A model generated the notes under the pieces. The model searched no databases and was not told where the DNA came from. It worked only from the letters and a program-made list of their open reading frames with translations. The translations under genes were made by a program, and so were the position numbers. DNA of 64,000 nt from assembly GCA_036365455.1 (NCBI GenBank), contig JAWQUS010000016.1, positions 18,437,001 through 18,501,000 on the forward strand, read 5' to 3'. The stretch comes from Macrosoma leucophasiata. Lineage: Eukaryota > Arthropoda > Insecta > Lepidoptera > Hedylidae. This document shows, one piece after another, positions 54,901 through 64,000 of the stretch (the stretch's first letter is position 1; each line of letters opens with the position of its first letter).

Positions 54901-56179
54901 AGCTCACCTCAGCACCACATTCAAAAACATACGAAATATAGAAATTATGCGCGTATTTACGTATAGTGACGTATAGCCGTCCGTGACGTAACACTAAAAT
55001 TCTTACTTCTTTTAAAAATTTAAATAAGTATCCGAAACTATAGGTTTAATTCATTCTTAGTATATGATTTTCTAAAGGAAACAAGAACTCCAACCCAAGC
55101 CTACCGCAACATACAGCTAGGCTCGACGTTCTGCCTACATGCCATGCAGGCCACTGAATTGGTACAAAATTGCAGATGCTTCGCCAGGGGAGCTATTTTC
55201 TCTGTGCTAGTTATTACTGGGTTATATCGGATTTCCTATGCCCTACTGGGCAATCAACAACGGCAATCTGAGAGAGTCAGGGAATAAAGAGTTGACCTGA
55301 ATTTGCGTATAATATTGGCAACCCATTATACGTCCCGTTGCTGGGCACGAGTCTCTCCCCTTTTTCGGGGGAGGCCTGGAGCTTACTTCACTACGCTGCT
55401 CCAACGCGGGTTGGTGGAGATACGGGGTTAGTGGCCAACCCGCTGTCGGTTGTTTTTCAAATCGCCCATAAGGCCTCCGACAAGGTTTAACGACTGCTAT
55501 CTATCGATAGCAACCGGGACCGACGGCTTAACGTGCCCTCCGAAGCACGAAAACGCGCATTTTTAATTTGCCATCACACAACCGACCGCGCCAGTATCGC
55601 ATAACCGAGTAGATCGCTTATGATCTACACCAGCCGTGGGCCCATGCGCTCTTCTCGTATACATTGGCACAATAATATGTTCTATTAAGTTAGGTAGTCT
55701 TCACTGAAATTGACCCGTGACCAGGAAAATCGGTTTGAACGACATCAGTATAGGAAGAAAGAAAACATTTATATAGACAGCACAGATATCTACAATATAA
55801 CGAATTATTCAAAAGATTTAAAAACAACTTTAGAATTTAGCAAGATAAAACATTTAAAAACAATTTTAGAATTTAGCAAGATAAAACAGTAAAAATAAAA
55901 GAGATCATGTCTCACGGCTGGTCTAAATGGGAGCCCAGATTCTACTATCTACTTGATGCTGATTATCGTCTGGGACCCTGTGTATATGCCCAGTATGAAG
56001 ATACATTAAGTTTATTTTCTGTTATCAGGCGATCGGAAGATAAGAAGAACATAAAACCAACTAAAGGCAAGCGAGGCAAAGGCAAAGGCAATGCAACGAA
56101 CTTCTCGGGCAAGAAACCTAAAGCGGGCAAAGGACAAAGGAATCCTGGCAAAAAGACGCCCGGGAGGAAGAGGAGATAA
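51983..56179 (+). CDS. RRS1: ribosome biogenesis regulatory protein RRS1
   Basis: Five exons, 51983-52131, 52271-52549, 53508-53727, 54172-54434 and 56029-56179 (TAA 56177-56179), join in frame to 353 residues. The N-terminal part carries EVDLDIGTLLASDTNDLD, then LPTERIDEAIVVRLPAPKTV and LPRSKPVPLPRQLTKWQEFA followed by KSKGITKKKKDKLQWDE. Next come the conserved KEKNWLIEVPQHVDPMTDMY and a Lys/Gly-rich tail (KPTKGKRGKGKGNATNFSGK). This is the RRS1 family, which with RPF2 brings the 5S RNP into the 60S precursor in the nucleolus. The length is near the human protein. The last intron carries Rep-L and Rep-J repeats. An ATTAAA poly(A) signal is at 56196. Confidence 0.93.
54495..54770 (+). repeat. 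Rep-L SINE-like repeat in RRS1 intron 4
   Basis: The box B-like GTAGGTTCGATCCCCGGGTC, preceded by AGTAGTAGTAGCAGGCCACT, parallels the head at 23878-24150. The bodies differ, so the two may be related subfamilies sharing a tRNA-derived head. Confidence 0.45.
55330..55650. repeat. Rep-J repeat in RRS1 intron 4
   Basis: The copy is nearly collinear with 7555-7890: GGAGGCCTGGAGCTTACTTC, GGCCTCCGACAAGGTTTAAC and GACGGCTTAACGTGCCCTCC. It starts after CGTTGCTGGGCACGAGTCTC, a wording usual for retroelement 3' ends. Confidence 0.6.
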
Positions 56180-56195
56180 TTTTATTGTTTGATTT

Positions 56196-56201
56196 ATTAA
56201 A
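56196..56201 (+). terminator. poly(A) signal of RRS1
   Basis: ATTAAA, a common variant signal, lies 17 bp after the RRS1 stop. No canonical AATAAA is closer. Confidence 0.45.
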
Positions 56202-56244
56202 CTGTACTCAGATTATTCAAATCGTAAATTGTTTTATTTTGTAA

Positions 56245-56560
56245 CTAGCTGACCCGGCAAACTTCGTATTGCCTCACAATGAAATAATGTGTCAAAAGTT
56301 TGATAGATACGGACTATTTGTATAGGAAAATGAAATTAAATGTAGAGATTCCCGTGGGAATGAGTGATTTTCCCGCAGTAAAAAATACCCTAAATGTTGG
56401 CCAGGCTTAGTATCTATACACCACAAAAAGTTTCATTCGAATCCGTCCAGTATCTTCGGAGATTAGCCTGGACAAAGGGACAACCAGACAGACAAAATAT
56501 TTAAAAATCATTGAAAAGTGTTCTAATACTATTTTAACATCGCCCCCAATTGGTTTTTCG
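56245..56560 (+). repeat. Rep-N interspersed repeat
   Basis: The block opens AACTAGCTGACCCGGCAAAC then TTCGTATTGCCTCACAATGA and includes TCGGAGATTAGCCTGGACAA. It parallels 6285-6550 at its start. It ends just before the target duplication of the hAT element. Confidence 0.5.
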
Positions 56561-56905
56561 TAAATATATACTAGGGTTTTTACCCGGGTATACCCGGGTA
56601 TTTGAACTTTTTTGTACTCGGGTATTTTTCACTGCCAGACCCGGGTACCCGGGCACCCACTTTGGTTCGGGAATACATCAAAATCCTCGGAAAATTACAA
56701 AGTAAGGTCTAAAAAATAATACTTTTATTAGCAAATGTGACACACAATAAAAATAAATCTAAAGAAGGCGTAGTTTTTTAGAAAAATCTAGTAACAATGA
56801 GGTTAGGTTTGGTTATGCATTACGTTCTTGTTTACGTCGCTGTGTTTTGTTTTTGTTTCGTTGGTGTTTGATTAGAAAGTTTAATTTTCATAGGTATTGA
56901 ACGCT

Positions 56906-58298
56906 ACGCTAAATTCTTTTTTTTTATGTCTGAAGGTTGACAGACAAGCAAACGGGCCACCTGATAGAAAGTGGTCACCGTCGCCTATGAACATTTGCAA
57001 CACCAGGGGAGTTGCCAACGCGCTGCCAGCCCTGAAGGACTCTTTTGACGCTATTTTTGAAGAACCCCATATTGTAGCACCTAGGGAACACCTCAGAGGG
57101 AAGTTCGTTTCACAATTTACACGTTCTGGGCAGGAATGAACGTGAAAACCGCACCGTTGATTACTGCCAGGTGTCCAGTCGGTGTGGGTGGAACTTCTCT
57201 CTTCGGCGGGTAGTACGGTGTAGGAAAAGAGACGGTGGCGCCATGTCAAACAGTTCAGCAGAGCACTCACCAATGTAGAGACGGTACAACACGCACAGAC
57301 TCCCAATGTCTCTGTGCAGGCTCAGATGTTCGAACCTGTCAGTAAGTCCTGGATCGTTAACAATACGCACGGCGCGTTTTTGTAGGGAGCCAAGTGGACC
57401 AAGCTGGTATTTGGAGGCTCCCGCCCATAAATGGGAGCAGTATTCCAGATGGGGCCGCACTTGGGCCTTATAAAGCTGTAGTAGCTGCCCCGATGTGAAA
57501 TACTGCCTCGCTTTGTTAAGCACACCCAACTTTTTGGATGCCAACTTAGTCTTACACTCAATGTGACTCCCGAATTGCACTTCGTTCGATATGTCAACGC
57601 CCAGGATACCGATACTCTTATCAACGGCGAGCGGAATGCCCTAGAACTGTGGTGCTACAATGAATGGTTTTTTTTTGTGGTGAACGCGCAAACTTGTGTC
57701 TTCGAGGGGTTAAACTGTACTAAATTAAGTCGACCCCAATCCGAGACCCGCTCCAGAGAGTGCTCGATTTCAGACACAAGTCTAGTCCTGCTTTCCTCGA
57801 TAAGTGTCCGAGAGGCATTTGCACGGCTAGTGTAGCATCATGTGCATCTCCCGTACTATCATCAGCATAGCAATGAAAATTGGAAAAAGCGTGGGAGATA
57901 GCACAGAGCCTTGCGGCACACCAGTGTTGATAGGTAGTCTGTCTGAGCGCTGACCGTCAACTAAGACTTGTGTATAACGCTCAGACAGAAAGCTGGCTGT
58001 ACAGTTGCATAGCCTCTCGGGAAGACCGTAGGATGGAAGTTTCGCGAGGAGTGCCCTGTGCCAGACCCGGTCAAAGGCCTTAGCAATGTCCAGGCTTACA
58101 GCCAATGCCTCCCCACTCTTGTCCAAGGCGTGGGACCAATGGTGCGTGAGATATACTAGAAGATCACCAGCAGATCTGCCATGACAAAATCCATATTGGC
58201 GGTCACTGATCAGCTGATGATCCTCTAGATACTCTATTATTTTCATAGAAGTGTACAAAATGTTGGTTGTTATTGTTGACAATTTTAATACTGTTCAG
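56906..58298 (-). pseudogene. 5'-truncated LINE (CR1/jockey-like) with broken reverse transcriptase
   Basis: Minus-strand frames give MKIIEYLEDHQLISDRQYGF, then AVSLDIAKAFDRVWHRALLA and NTGVPQGSVLSPTLF, the reverse transcriptase. A one-base shift then moves the active-site box into another frame (FHCYADDSTGDA near 57870). Next comes the C-terminal part (SHIECKTKLASKKLGVLNKA, then VRPHLEYCSHLWAGASKYQL), broken again near 57160-57300. The 3' UTR (ACAAGCAAACGGGCCACCTG on plus) ends in a short A tail at 56918-56930. TGAACGCT is found at 56898-56905 and 58299-58306 and may be the target duplication. Confidence 0.8.
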
Positions 58299-58389
58299 TG
58301 AACGCTTAGTAATTGAATTAAATGTTAAAATCAAAAGGAAAAAAAAATCTAGTGGACCTATAAAATTTTACTAAACGATGGTTTACTTT

Positions 58390-58760
58390 TCGTTGGCAAA
58401 ATGGATAGATCTGTATCTGGAGTGTGGAAATATATTTAAAAAATACAGAATAAGGAATCAGTACAATGTGCAATATGCCCAAAATATTATCTCATATAGG
58501 TTCTTCAACGAACTTTTCATTAAAACATTAAAATAAAGTACCCACCCAGAACAAAGATCGAAAAAACAGAAAACGTCCGAAAAAGAAGTGCCATTGACAT
58601 CGTTTTCTCAACCTGAATCAGAACAAAGTTTAAGCCTAGTTCCAAAAAGACCGCGGATAACAATTTTTTTCTACCTTCTACCAAAATTTCCGAATTTGTT
58701 GCACGCTTGGTTACAGAAGACGACATTTCCACTCGAACTGTTTAACTGTGTGATTATATA
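58390..58760 (+). pseudogene. BED-finger transposase remnant of the hAT element
   Basis: With stops and shifts the plus strand reads GVWKYI, KIQNKESVQCAICPKYYLI, then GSSTNFSLKHLKIKYP in a neighbouring frame, the C2H-type outline of a BED zinc finger. After a basic linker comes KISEFVARLVTEDDISTRTV, as follows BED fingers in hAT transposases. The frame stops at 58748 and no catalytic core is left. Confidence 0.6.
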
Positions 58761-58782
58761 TATATACTGATTATACTTTAAG

Positions 58783-58999
58783 TTAAGGCGGAGAATATGT
58801 AATAATACTACGTATAGAATGGATACTTCGACGTCCCGCCCGATTTGCACACATACACAACCCCTTCCTCTCTTATGGGCGACGGTTGGTATTTTGTACG
58901 TGCTACGCACACAGGTGCGCGTGTAAATACACGTCACTGTAGATAGAAACCAAATTAAGCGTTTGTATGGAATTTTGGCGGAGTGTCCGCGGTGTGGTT
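58783..58999 (+). repeat. Rep-G repeat nested in the hAT element
   Basis: The copy from GGCGGAGAATATGTAATAAT to GTGTCCGCGGTGTGGTTA is nearly identical to 17975-18207. It differs at few positions, which suggests both are young. Confidence 0.7.
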
Positions 59000-59612
59000 A
59001 AGGTGACTTATTGACATACTACACACACTCTTTCGTAATATACAACATAATTATAAGAAAATTGTATCTTTTTCTGTATTAATTGTAAATATCCGGGCAC
59101 GCAAAAATAATACCCGATACCCGGGTATTAAAAAATGTCGGGTATGCGAAAACCCTAATATATACTATGTACAGACACGCGGATTTTACTTCTTTATTAT
59201 ATGTATAGATTTTACACATTTTAAAAACATCCCATTTATTTGCTTCGTTCTGTCTGACATGTAGTGTGACCGTAGTATTACCGTGAGTTTGCATCAATGA
59301 AACATTCACATAAAAACATAGATTTATTATCTACTTCGTTATAAATCTATGCATAAAAACATGTTAAAATGATAGGTTTGACAGCTAGCACCAACAAGTC
59401 ACAAGACATTTATCGCAATACATACTACGCGACGAGTTGCGAAACATCATCATATTTAATGTGTTTAGTGCAAACTAGGGGTTAGGTACACTACACGATT
59501 TATCGTGCCCTGCCTCCAGTTCTCGGTTAAAGCAGAGAATATGTAGTAATAATACGTTTAAGGTGTCGCTTATTATTATTATTACACAACGCGAAGTCGT
59601 TCGGTTTGACTG

Positions 59613-59880
59613 AAAAGGCTATTACATGACACGGTATTCAGGGTCGTGGCGCCGCGCCGATTTGCCGCTTATTACACTATCCGGTCGACAGGGCCCTAAC
59701 TCAGTCACAGTACAAATATGAACAGTATGGAAACTACGTACAAAACGTTGAAACGGCGCAGTCACACAAACATGCCGCTCCGGTCGCCCTAATTAGGGCC
59801 CTAACTCCCTAAATGCTATTACACTACCCTGACCCTTGCTATCGTACCCTGAATACCATGCCGTGTAATAAGGCCATTAC
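59613..59880. mobile_element. inverted-repeat element (MITE-like)
   Basis: The left end GGCTATTACATGACACGGTA then TTCAGGGT pairs with the right end ACCCTGAATACCATGCCGTG then TAATAAGGCC. The interior has duplicated words GGGCCCTAACT and TAATTAGGGCCCTAACTCCC. No coding frame is present. Only this copy is in the window. Confidence 0.65.
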
Positions 59881-61130
59881 TCAGTCTGAACTCATAAATA
59901 TAGTTAGGTACCTACTTAATATTTGATTGCTTTCAACGTTTTAGGGGTCACTCACCGTTAGGATCATTTTTTACAAACGAGTTCAACTTTGAAATCGCGA
60001 AAAAAAAATTGAATTAAGCAACTTTGAATATTGAATATTGATCATTTTTTACAAACGAGTTCAATTCTGAAATCAAATCTGAAATACCTATATTAGCTAT
60101 GTAAAACTTATAAAAGTAACGTTTTCGCAGGTTTTCACCAGCTTCATACATTCTAGAAATTAAATTTGCGGATTTTTTCGCGTAGGCTTACAAGTCTTAC
60201 AACACTCCCAAACTTCTTTCTAGAAAAGTACTTCTTTAATGCAGAAAACAATGACTTGAGACTTTTGCTCTCTGAGTGCGTGCCGCAGGAACCGATCTCC
60301 ATTCCCTCCTGTTTCTAATTCACAGAATAATTATACTTACACGAAGTTCAGAGCAAAACATATTACCGGACGCGTACATCAGCCGCAACTGAAGCATGCG
60401 CCCGACAAGTATGCACACTCGTAAAACATCAAGAGAGCTAGATCAAACACTTGGTATAGACAGGCATGAACACACAGAAAACAAGTGCGTGCCGCAGCGA
60501 CTGATCTTCTGTCTTCCAGAATAAACTACTCTCAAGGAGTTCTGGACAAAACATATCGGACGCGTCCATCAGCCGCGGCTGAAACATGCGTCCGACAAAT
60601 AAGTATACATAGTAGTAAGACATACAAAGATGAATCCTTAGATCGCTATCGACGTCCGATCTCCAAGGACACGTTTGCGACTTCGTTTATGGTAGGTACC
60701 TACCAGTGCCGGATAAAGCCGATGTAGGGCCCGTAGCAAATGTGACCATGGGGCCCTTGTTACATTACCTACTGAAATTTAGGATGTAATTAAAACAGAA
60801 CATTAACGAAAAGGAATCGAAAACAATATTAGGGAATTCCCCCTGTAAGTGTGGTATTGCCAACTTGCGACAATTACAGTGTGGCCAACGCTCACTTTGA
60901 GAATAGCTAAGGTGTATTACATATTTGTCTTTTTTTTGGGGCACAGGCGCGGGGCGAATTGGCACCACTCGATGTCCTGTTTAGAAACCATTCTTCCTGT
61001 TACTTATTTATACACAAGGCTGTCGCCGTATACGACTCAAGAAATATATTTTCTCCGGGGGAGCATCGCATCATATTATGTTTAGCGATAACGGCAGAAA
61101 TTTACTGGTTTTTCTTTTTTTATTGCCTAC
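59881..61130. other. gene-free stretch with local duplications
   Basis: GATCATTTTTTACAAACGAG recurs about 70 bp apart near 59963 and 60039. A longer direct duplication, with GTGCGTGCCGCAG, GACGCGT, CATCAGCCGC and GCATGCG-like words in the same order, spans about 60278-60410 and 60485-60600. I see no gene. Confidence 0.5.
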
Positions 61131-61449
61131 ACCCTCGAGTTCCAGTGTAGCAGCTCAAAGGCGTAGGCGCTACTTAGCGGCAGATTGATTAGGTAATGAA
61201 CACTACCCACTTGGGTAGTGTTCAGCACTATCGTGTTCCGGTTAGTTAGATGGTAATGTACGGCCTCGTAATAATTTATCACAGAGACATATCAACTAAT
61301 GTCTCAGGGGTGGCAACGTATCTGCATTTTGAATTGAATTTGAAATTGAATTTGAATCTCTGGTTTTAGTGTGGGTGTCTATAGGCTGCAGCCATTGCAT
61401 AAAAAACATCAATGTGAACTGTATGCTTGTTTGCCACCTTCATTACTTA
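61131..61449 (+). repeat. Rep-A repeat, diverged
   Basis: The copy keeps GTAGTGTTCAGCACTATCGT, GTGTCTATAGGCTGCAGCCA and CATCAATGTGAACTGTATGC in family order, with small insertions. It ends at CACCTTCATTACTTAC rather than in an A run. Confidence 0.55.
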
Positions 61450-62570
61450 CATACGGCGTGTGCCCATGAAGGTTACCCCACGTAAAAAGAAGTATAAGAC
61501 CTTGGACCGTTAAATTTTAATAATATGTCTCTCATTGGGAATACAAAATCATCTTTAATACACTTCGAAACATTAAGTTTTTATTAAAATAAATTATATC
61601 TACAACATTTTTACAATTTTCTTCTAGTTCGGTTTTATCGATTGCATTAATTTACTAACATTGACACATTTACTTAACTAAATTCTATACACAATAGGAA
61701 TAGGGAAGTAATACTGTATAAGAAAGTCTACAATATGTCTACATTAACAAGCTATCCGATTATAAAGCTACATTGGAAGCGTCTACTGTATCTTAAATAT
61801 TGACTGCGTCCATTGTGATATTGTGATATCTAGGGTTGAACACAACGAACAACACCCTTGTATTTCACTTCACTAATAGTCTAAGATCCGAATCTAGGTC
61901 GACCTTCACCTATCTGTGTACCGAATGAAACATTGTTTTTATCAAAGGATCATGGCAAGATTTGTACAGAAAACATTTAAAAAGGTACACGGTAAAAAAG
62001 CATGGAAATATTATCTAGTGAACCTAAACAACATTTCCTAATTTTTTTAACTCTCCGGAATAAAAAGTTTGAAATTGAACTTTAGTATGGAGTGCTTCTG
62101 TTAGGAAAGTCGATTTTTATTCCAATGATTTAAAAATAATTTACATACCAGAAAAGGTCCTTTAGGTTCCCTAGATAATATTTCTAACCCGTTTTACCTT
62201 GTACCTTTTTCTAACTTTTTTTGTACAAATCAATAAACATACACGTCTTGCATGTATTTCCTATCACAATATATTCAAAGCTATCAAAAATTATCACAGG
62301 GGTGGCGGCGCTACGATAGCATAAATTTTAATATATATTTTTTTTCAGAATTCACTAGAAATGTATCACTCTAACAACTATTGTGAAAAAACATATAGAC
62401 ACGTATTTTCACAATACTTGTTTTAGTTAGTTTTATTAAATTTATATTTATTTTTATTGTTTGAACCTACGCAAATATTTGAGGTATTTTATCGACTGGG
62501 TACTTCAGTCATGAGTAGGTATAGGTGAAATTATATATATATATATATACATATACACATATATATATAA
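61450..62570. other. AT-rich stretch without recognised features
   Basis: I see no gene and no family shared with the rest of the window. A TA/CA microsatellite ends it at 62533-62570, directly next to the mariner end. Confidence 0.45.
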
Positions 62571-63516
62571 TAGGTTGGGGAAAAAAGTCTTTTCGCATTA
62601 TAGTATGTACGAACTTGTAATAAAATCTCTTTGGCTGTAGTATTTGTACCTGGCTGGTTTTGGTATCATTGGAAGTTAAAATTTTAAAGAACATAATTCC
62701 AAATTCAAATTAGGCAAATGTGTGATTTTCATTTGTTTTTCGTACTGTCAAAATGAGTGAATCTAATGAAGAAATTCGATATATTTTAAAATTTTACTAC
62801 AAAAAAGGTAAAAATGCAACGCAAGCCGCGAAAAAAATTTGCGATGTTTATGGACCTAGTGCAATGCCTGTGAGAGTAGCACAAATTTGGTTTAAGCGTT
62901 TTCAATCCGGAAATTTTGATGTCAAAGATGCACCTCGCTCTGGTCGCCCTATTACGGTTAAAATGGCTGCCATTTTTGAAAAAGTGGAGCAAGATCGACA
63001 TATCAGTAGTTACGACGTAGCTGAAGAACTGAGAATTGATCACAAAACAGTTTTGGCGCATTTGAAAAAAGCTGGGTACAAAGAAAAGCTCGATATTTGG
63101 GTACCTCACGAGCTCACTGAAAGAAACCTAATGAACCGTGTACTCATTTGTGATTCTTTATTACGACGTAATGAAACCGAATCATTTTTGAAGAAGCTGA
63201 TAACTGGTGATGAAAAGTGGATCACGTACGACAAGAACGTGCGAAAAAGGTCGTGGTCAAAGGCCGGTCAGGCTTCACAGACTGTGGCGAAACCCGGGTT
63301 AACTCGCAATAAGGTGATGTTGTGTGTGTGGTGGGATTGGAAGGGCATTATTCATTATGAGCTATTACCACCAGGCAGGACTATCGATTCTGAACTCTAC
63401 TGCGAACAACTGATGAGATTAAAGCAAGAAGTTGAGAGAAAGCGGCCGGAATTGATCAACAGAAGGGGTGTCGGTGTTTCATCATGATAACGCTAGACCT
63501 CACACATCTATAGCGA
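62571..63516 (+). mobile_element. mariner element, 3' truncated
   Basis: The left end TAGGTTGGGGAAAAAAGTCT is the mariner terminus also seen at 40696. A transposase frame starts at 62753. Homology stops shortly after the second catalytic region at about 63516, where unrelated sequence with CTACTATCTACTATCGCG begins. The right terminus is absent. Confidence 0.85.
62753..63487 (+). pseudogene. mariner transposase, frameshifted and truncated
   Basis: An open frame of 244 residues includes the paired helix-turn-helix part (NATQAAKKICDVYGPSAMPV, then RSGRPI), the linker WVPHEL at 116-121, and the first catalytic aspartate in TGDEKWITYD (D153). A frameshift just after ELINRR moves the second aspartate region (FHHDNARPHTS at about 63475-63508) into another frame, and the third aspartate is lost with the 3' end. 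The mariner family excises and inserts at TA sites with a D,D34D transposase. This copy cannot make an active enzyme. Confidence 0.88.
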
Positions 63517-63810
63517 CTCTATCTACTACCTACTATCGCGTCTACTATCTACTATCGCGATATAGACGGGCGGTTACACTGTGTTCACGACTATGTTCGG
63601 ATAGCGACTCTGAGCGACTGTGGTTACAAGGGTTTCTTATGCGTAACTAAAAGCTTAAACAATGATTTCTTTATGTGACGCTAATGCAAGGGTCGGCACA
63701 CTCACTTTAACAAATGTTGTGGTGCAACCCAGACTTAATGGTTACTAGGGGTTCGTTTAGTAAAGATATCACATTATCACAATATTATTAAACCTACAAA
63801 TTAGACACAT
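63517..63810. other. sequence truncating the mariner, plus a Rep-F end
   Basis: The first part has repeated CTACTATCTACTATCGCG and AGCGACTCTGAGCGACTGTG words and no ORF. At 63695-63740 CTTTAACAAATGTTGTGGTG then CAACCCAGACTTA matches one end of Rep-F. Confidence 0.4.
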
Positions 63811-63962
63811 TAACCCCCTTATTCATAAACGTACATTAGATACGTTTTAGCTATAGAATGCTTTGTCCTTGTCAGTTACATTGTCAAATGTGCAAGATAG
63901 AAAAAGACAAAAGAGAGATTAGCAACACTTTAGCTAAAATATGTATATGAATAAGGGGGTTA
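63811..63962. mobile_element. Rep-C MITE
   Basis: The ends TAACCCCCTTATTCATAAAC and GTATATGAATAAGGGGGTTA are inverted. The whole unit is highly similar to 10621-10773 and 7971-8114, with the interior TAGCTATAGAATGCTTTGTC. Confidence 0.8.
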
Positions 63963-64000
63963 AAATATAACTTGCATTGTGGGTAACTAGGTAATTACCA

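Larger units (their letters stand above)
56572..59157 (+). mobile_element. hAT-type transposon, degenerate, with nested insertions
   Basis: The termini are TAGGGTTTTTACCC on the left and GCGAAAACCCTA on the right, inverted. Both sides carry ATATATAC (56564-56571 and 59158-59165), an 8-bp target duplication as in hAT elements. Subterminal CCCGGGTA words occur at both ends. Inside are a 5'-truncated LINE (56906-58298), the remains of a BED-finger frame (58390-58760) and a Rep-G copy (58783-58999). The rest of the transposase is missing. Confidence 0.8.

Noticed and set aside
57563..57835. Plus-strand frame within the truncated LINE
   Set aside because: It is the reverse shadow of reverse transcriptase sequence on the minus strand.
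1..64000. A CRISPR array, bacterial operon or integrated virus
   Set aside because: No regularly spaced repeats with spacers, no prokaryotic gene arrangement and no viral structural gene are visible; all mobile sequences fit eukaryotic transposons.

Overview
The window is insect nuclear DNA, most likely from a moth or butterfly (Lepidoptera). It holds intron-rich, AT-rich genes separated by dense, nested transposable elements: short terminal-inverted-repeat elements, mariner, hAT, and non-LTR retrotransposons with poly(A) tails. I saw no prokaryotic operon, CRISPR array, rRNA gene or working tRNA gene. The species assignment is an inference from gene structure and repeat style.

Layout. 1-12068 (+) is the 3' part of a shuttle craft/NFX1-type zinc-finger gene (14 exons in the window, 722 codons). 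One of its splice donors is copied in a 98-bp tandem array. 12070-20050 is gene-free and made of repeats. 20051-25959 (-) holds two or three lineage-restricted or unrecognised genes: a well-closed three-exon gene (25959-24308), an acidic-protein gene (23581-22414), and two further exons (21051-20051) that may belong to the acidic gene. 26250-26700 is a decayed LINE endonuclease. 27660-28475 (+) is SRSF2/SC35, with a probable 3'UTR intron up to 30726 and a poly(A) signal at 31139. 31145-39180 is repeat-rich. 39183-40532 (+) is the intronless RRP9/U3-55K gene, and 42356-41177 (-) is INO80C, convergent with RRP9 and separated from it by a deleted mariner. 42869-48562 (-) is an apparently full-length, two-ORF, RNase H-bearing LINE with a target-site duplication. 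51983-56179 (+) is RRS1 (5 exons). 56572-59157 is a hAT-type element with an 8-bp target duplication, carrying a nested 5'-truncated LINE and another repeat. 62571-63516 is a truncated mariner with a frameshifted transposase.

The recognised host genes are housekeeping nuclear functions: transcription/RNA binding (stc), splicing (SRSF2), U3 snoRNP rRNA processing (RRP9), chromatin remodelling (INO80C) and ribosome assembly (RRS1). They do not form one pathway, although RRP9 and RRS1 both act in nucleolar ribosome biogenesis. Repeat families are named Rep-A to Rep-N here only to link copies inside this window; they are not database names. All exon borders were read by eye from GT-AG sites and frame continuity, without transcripts.
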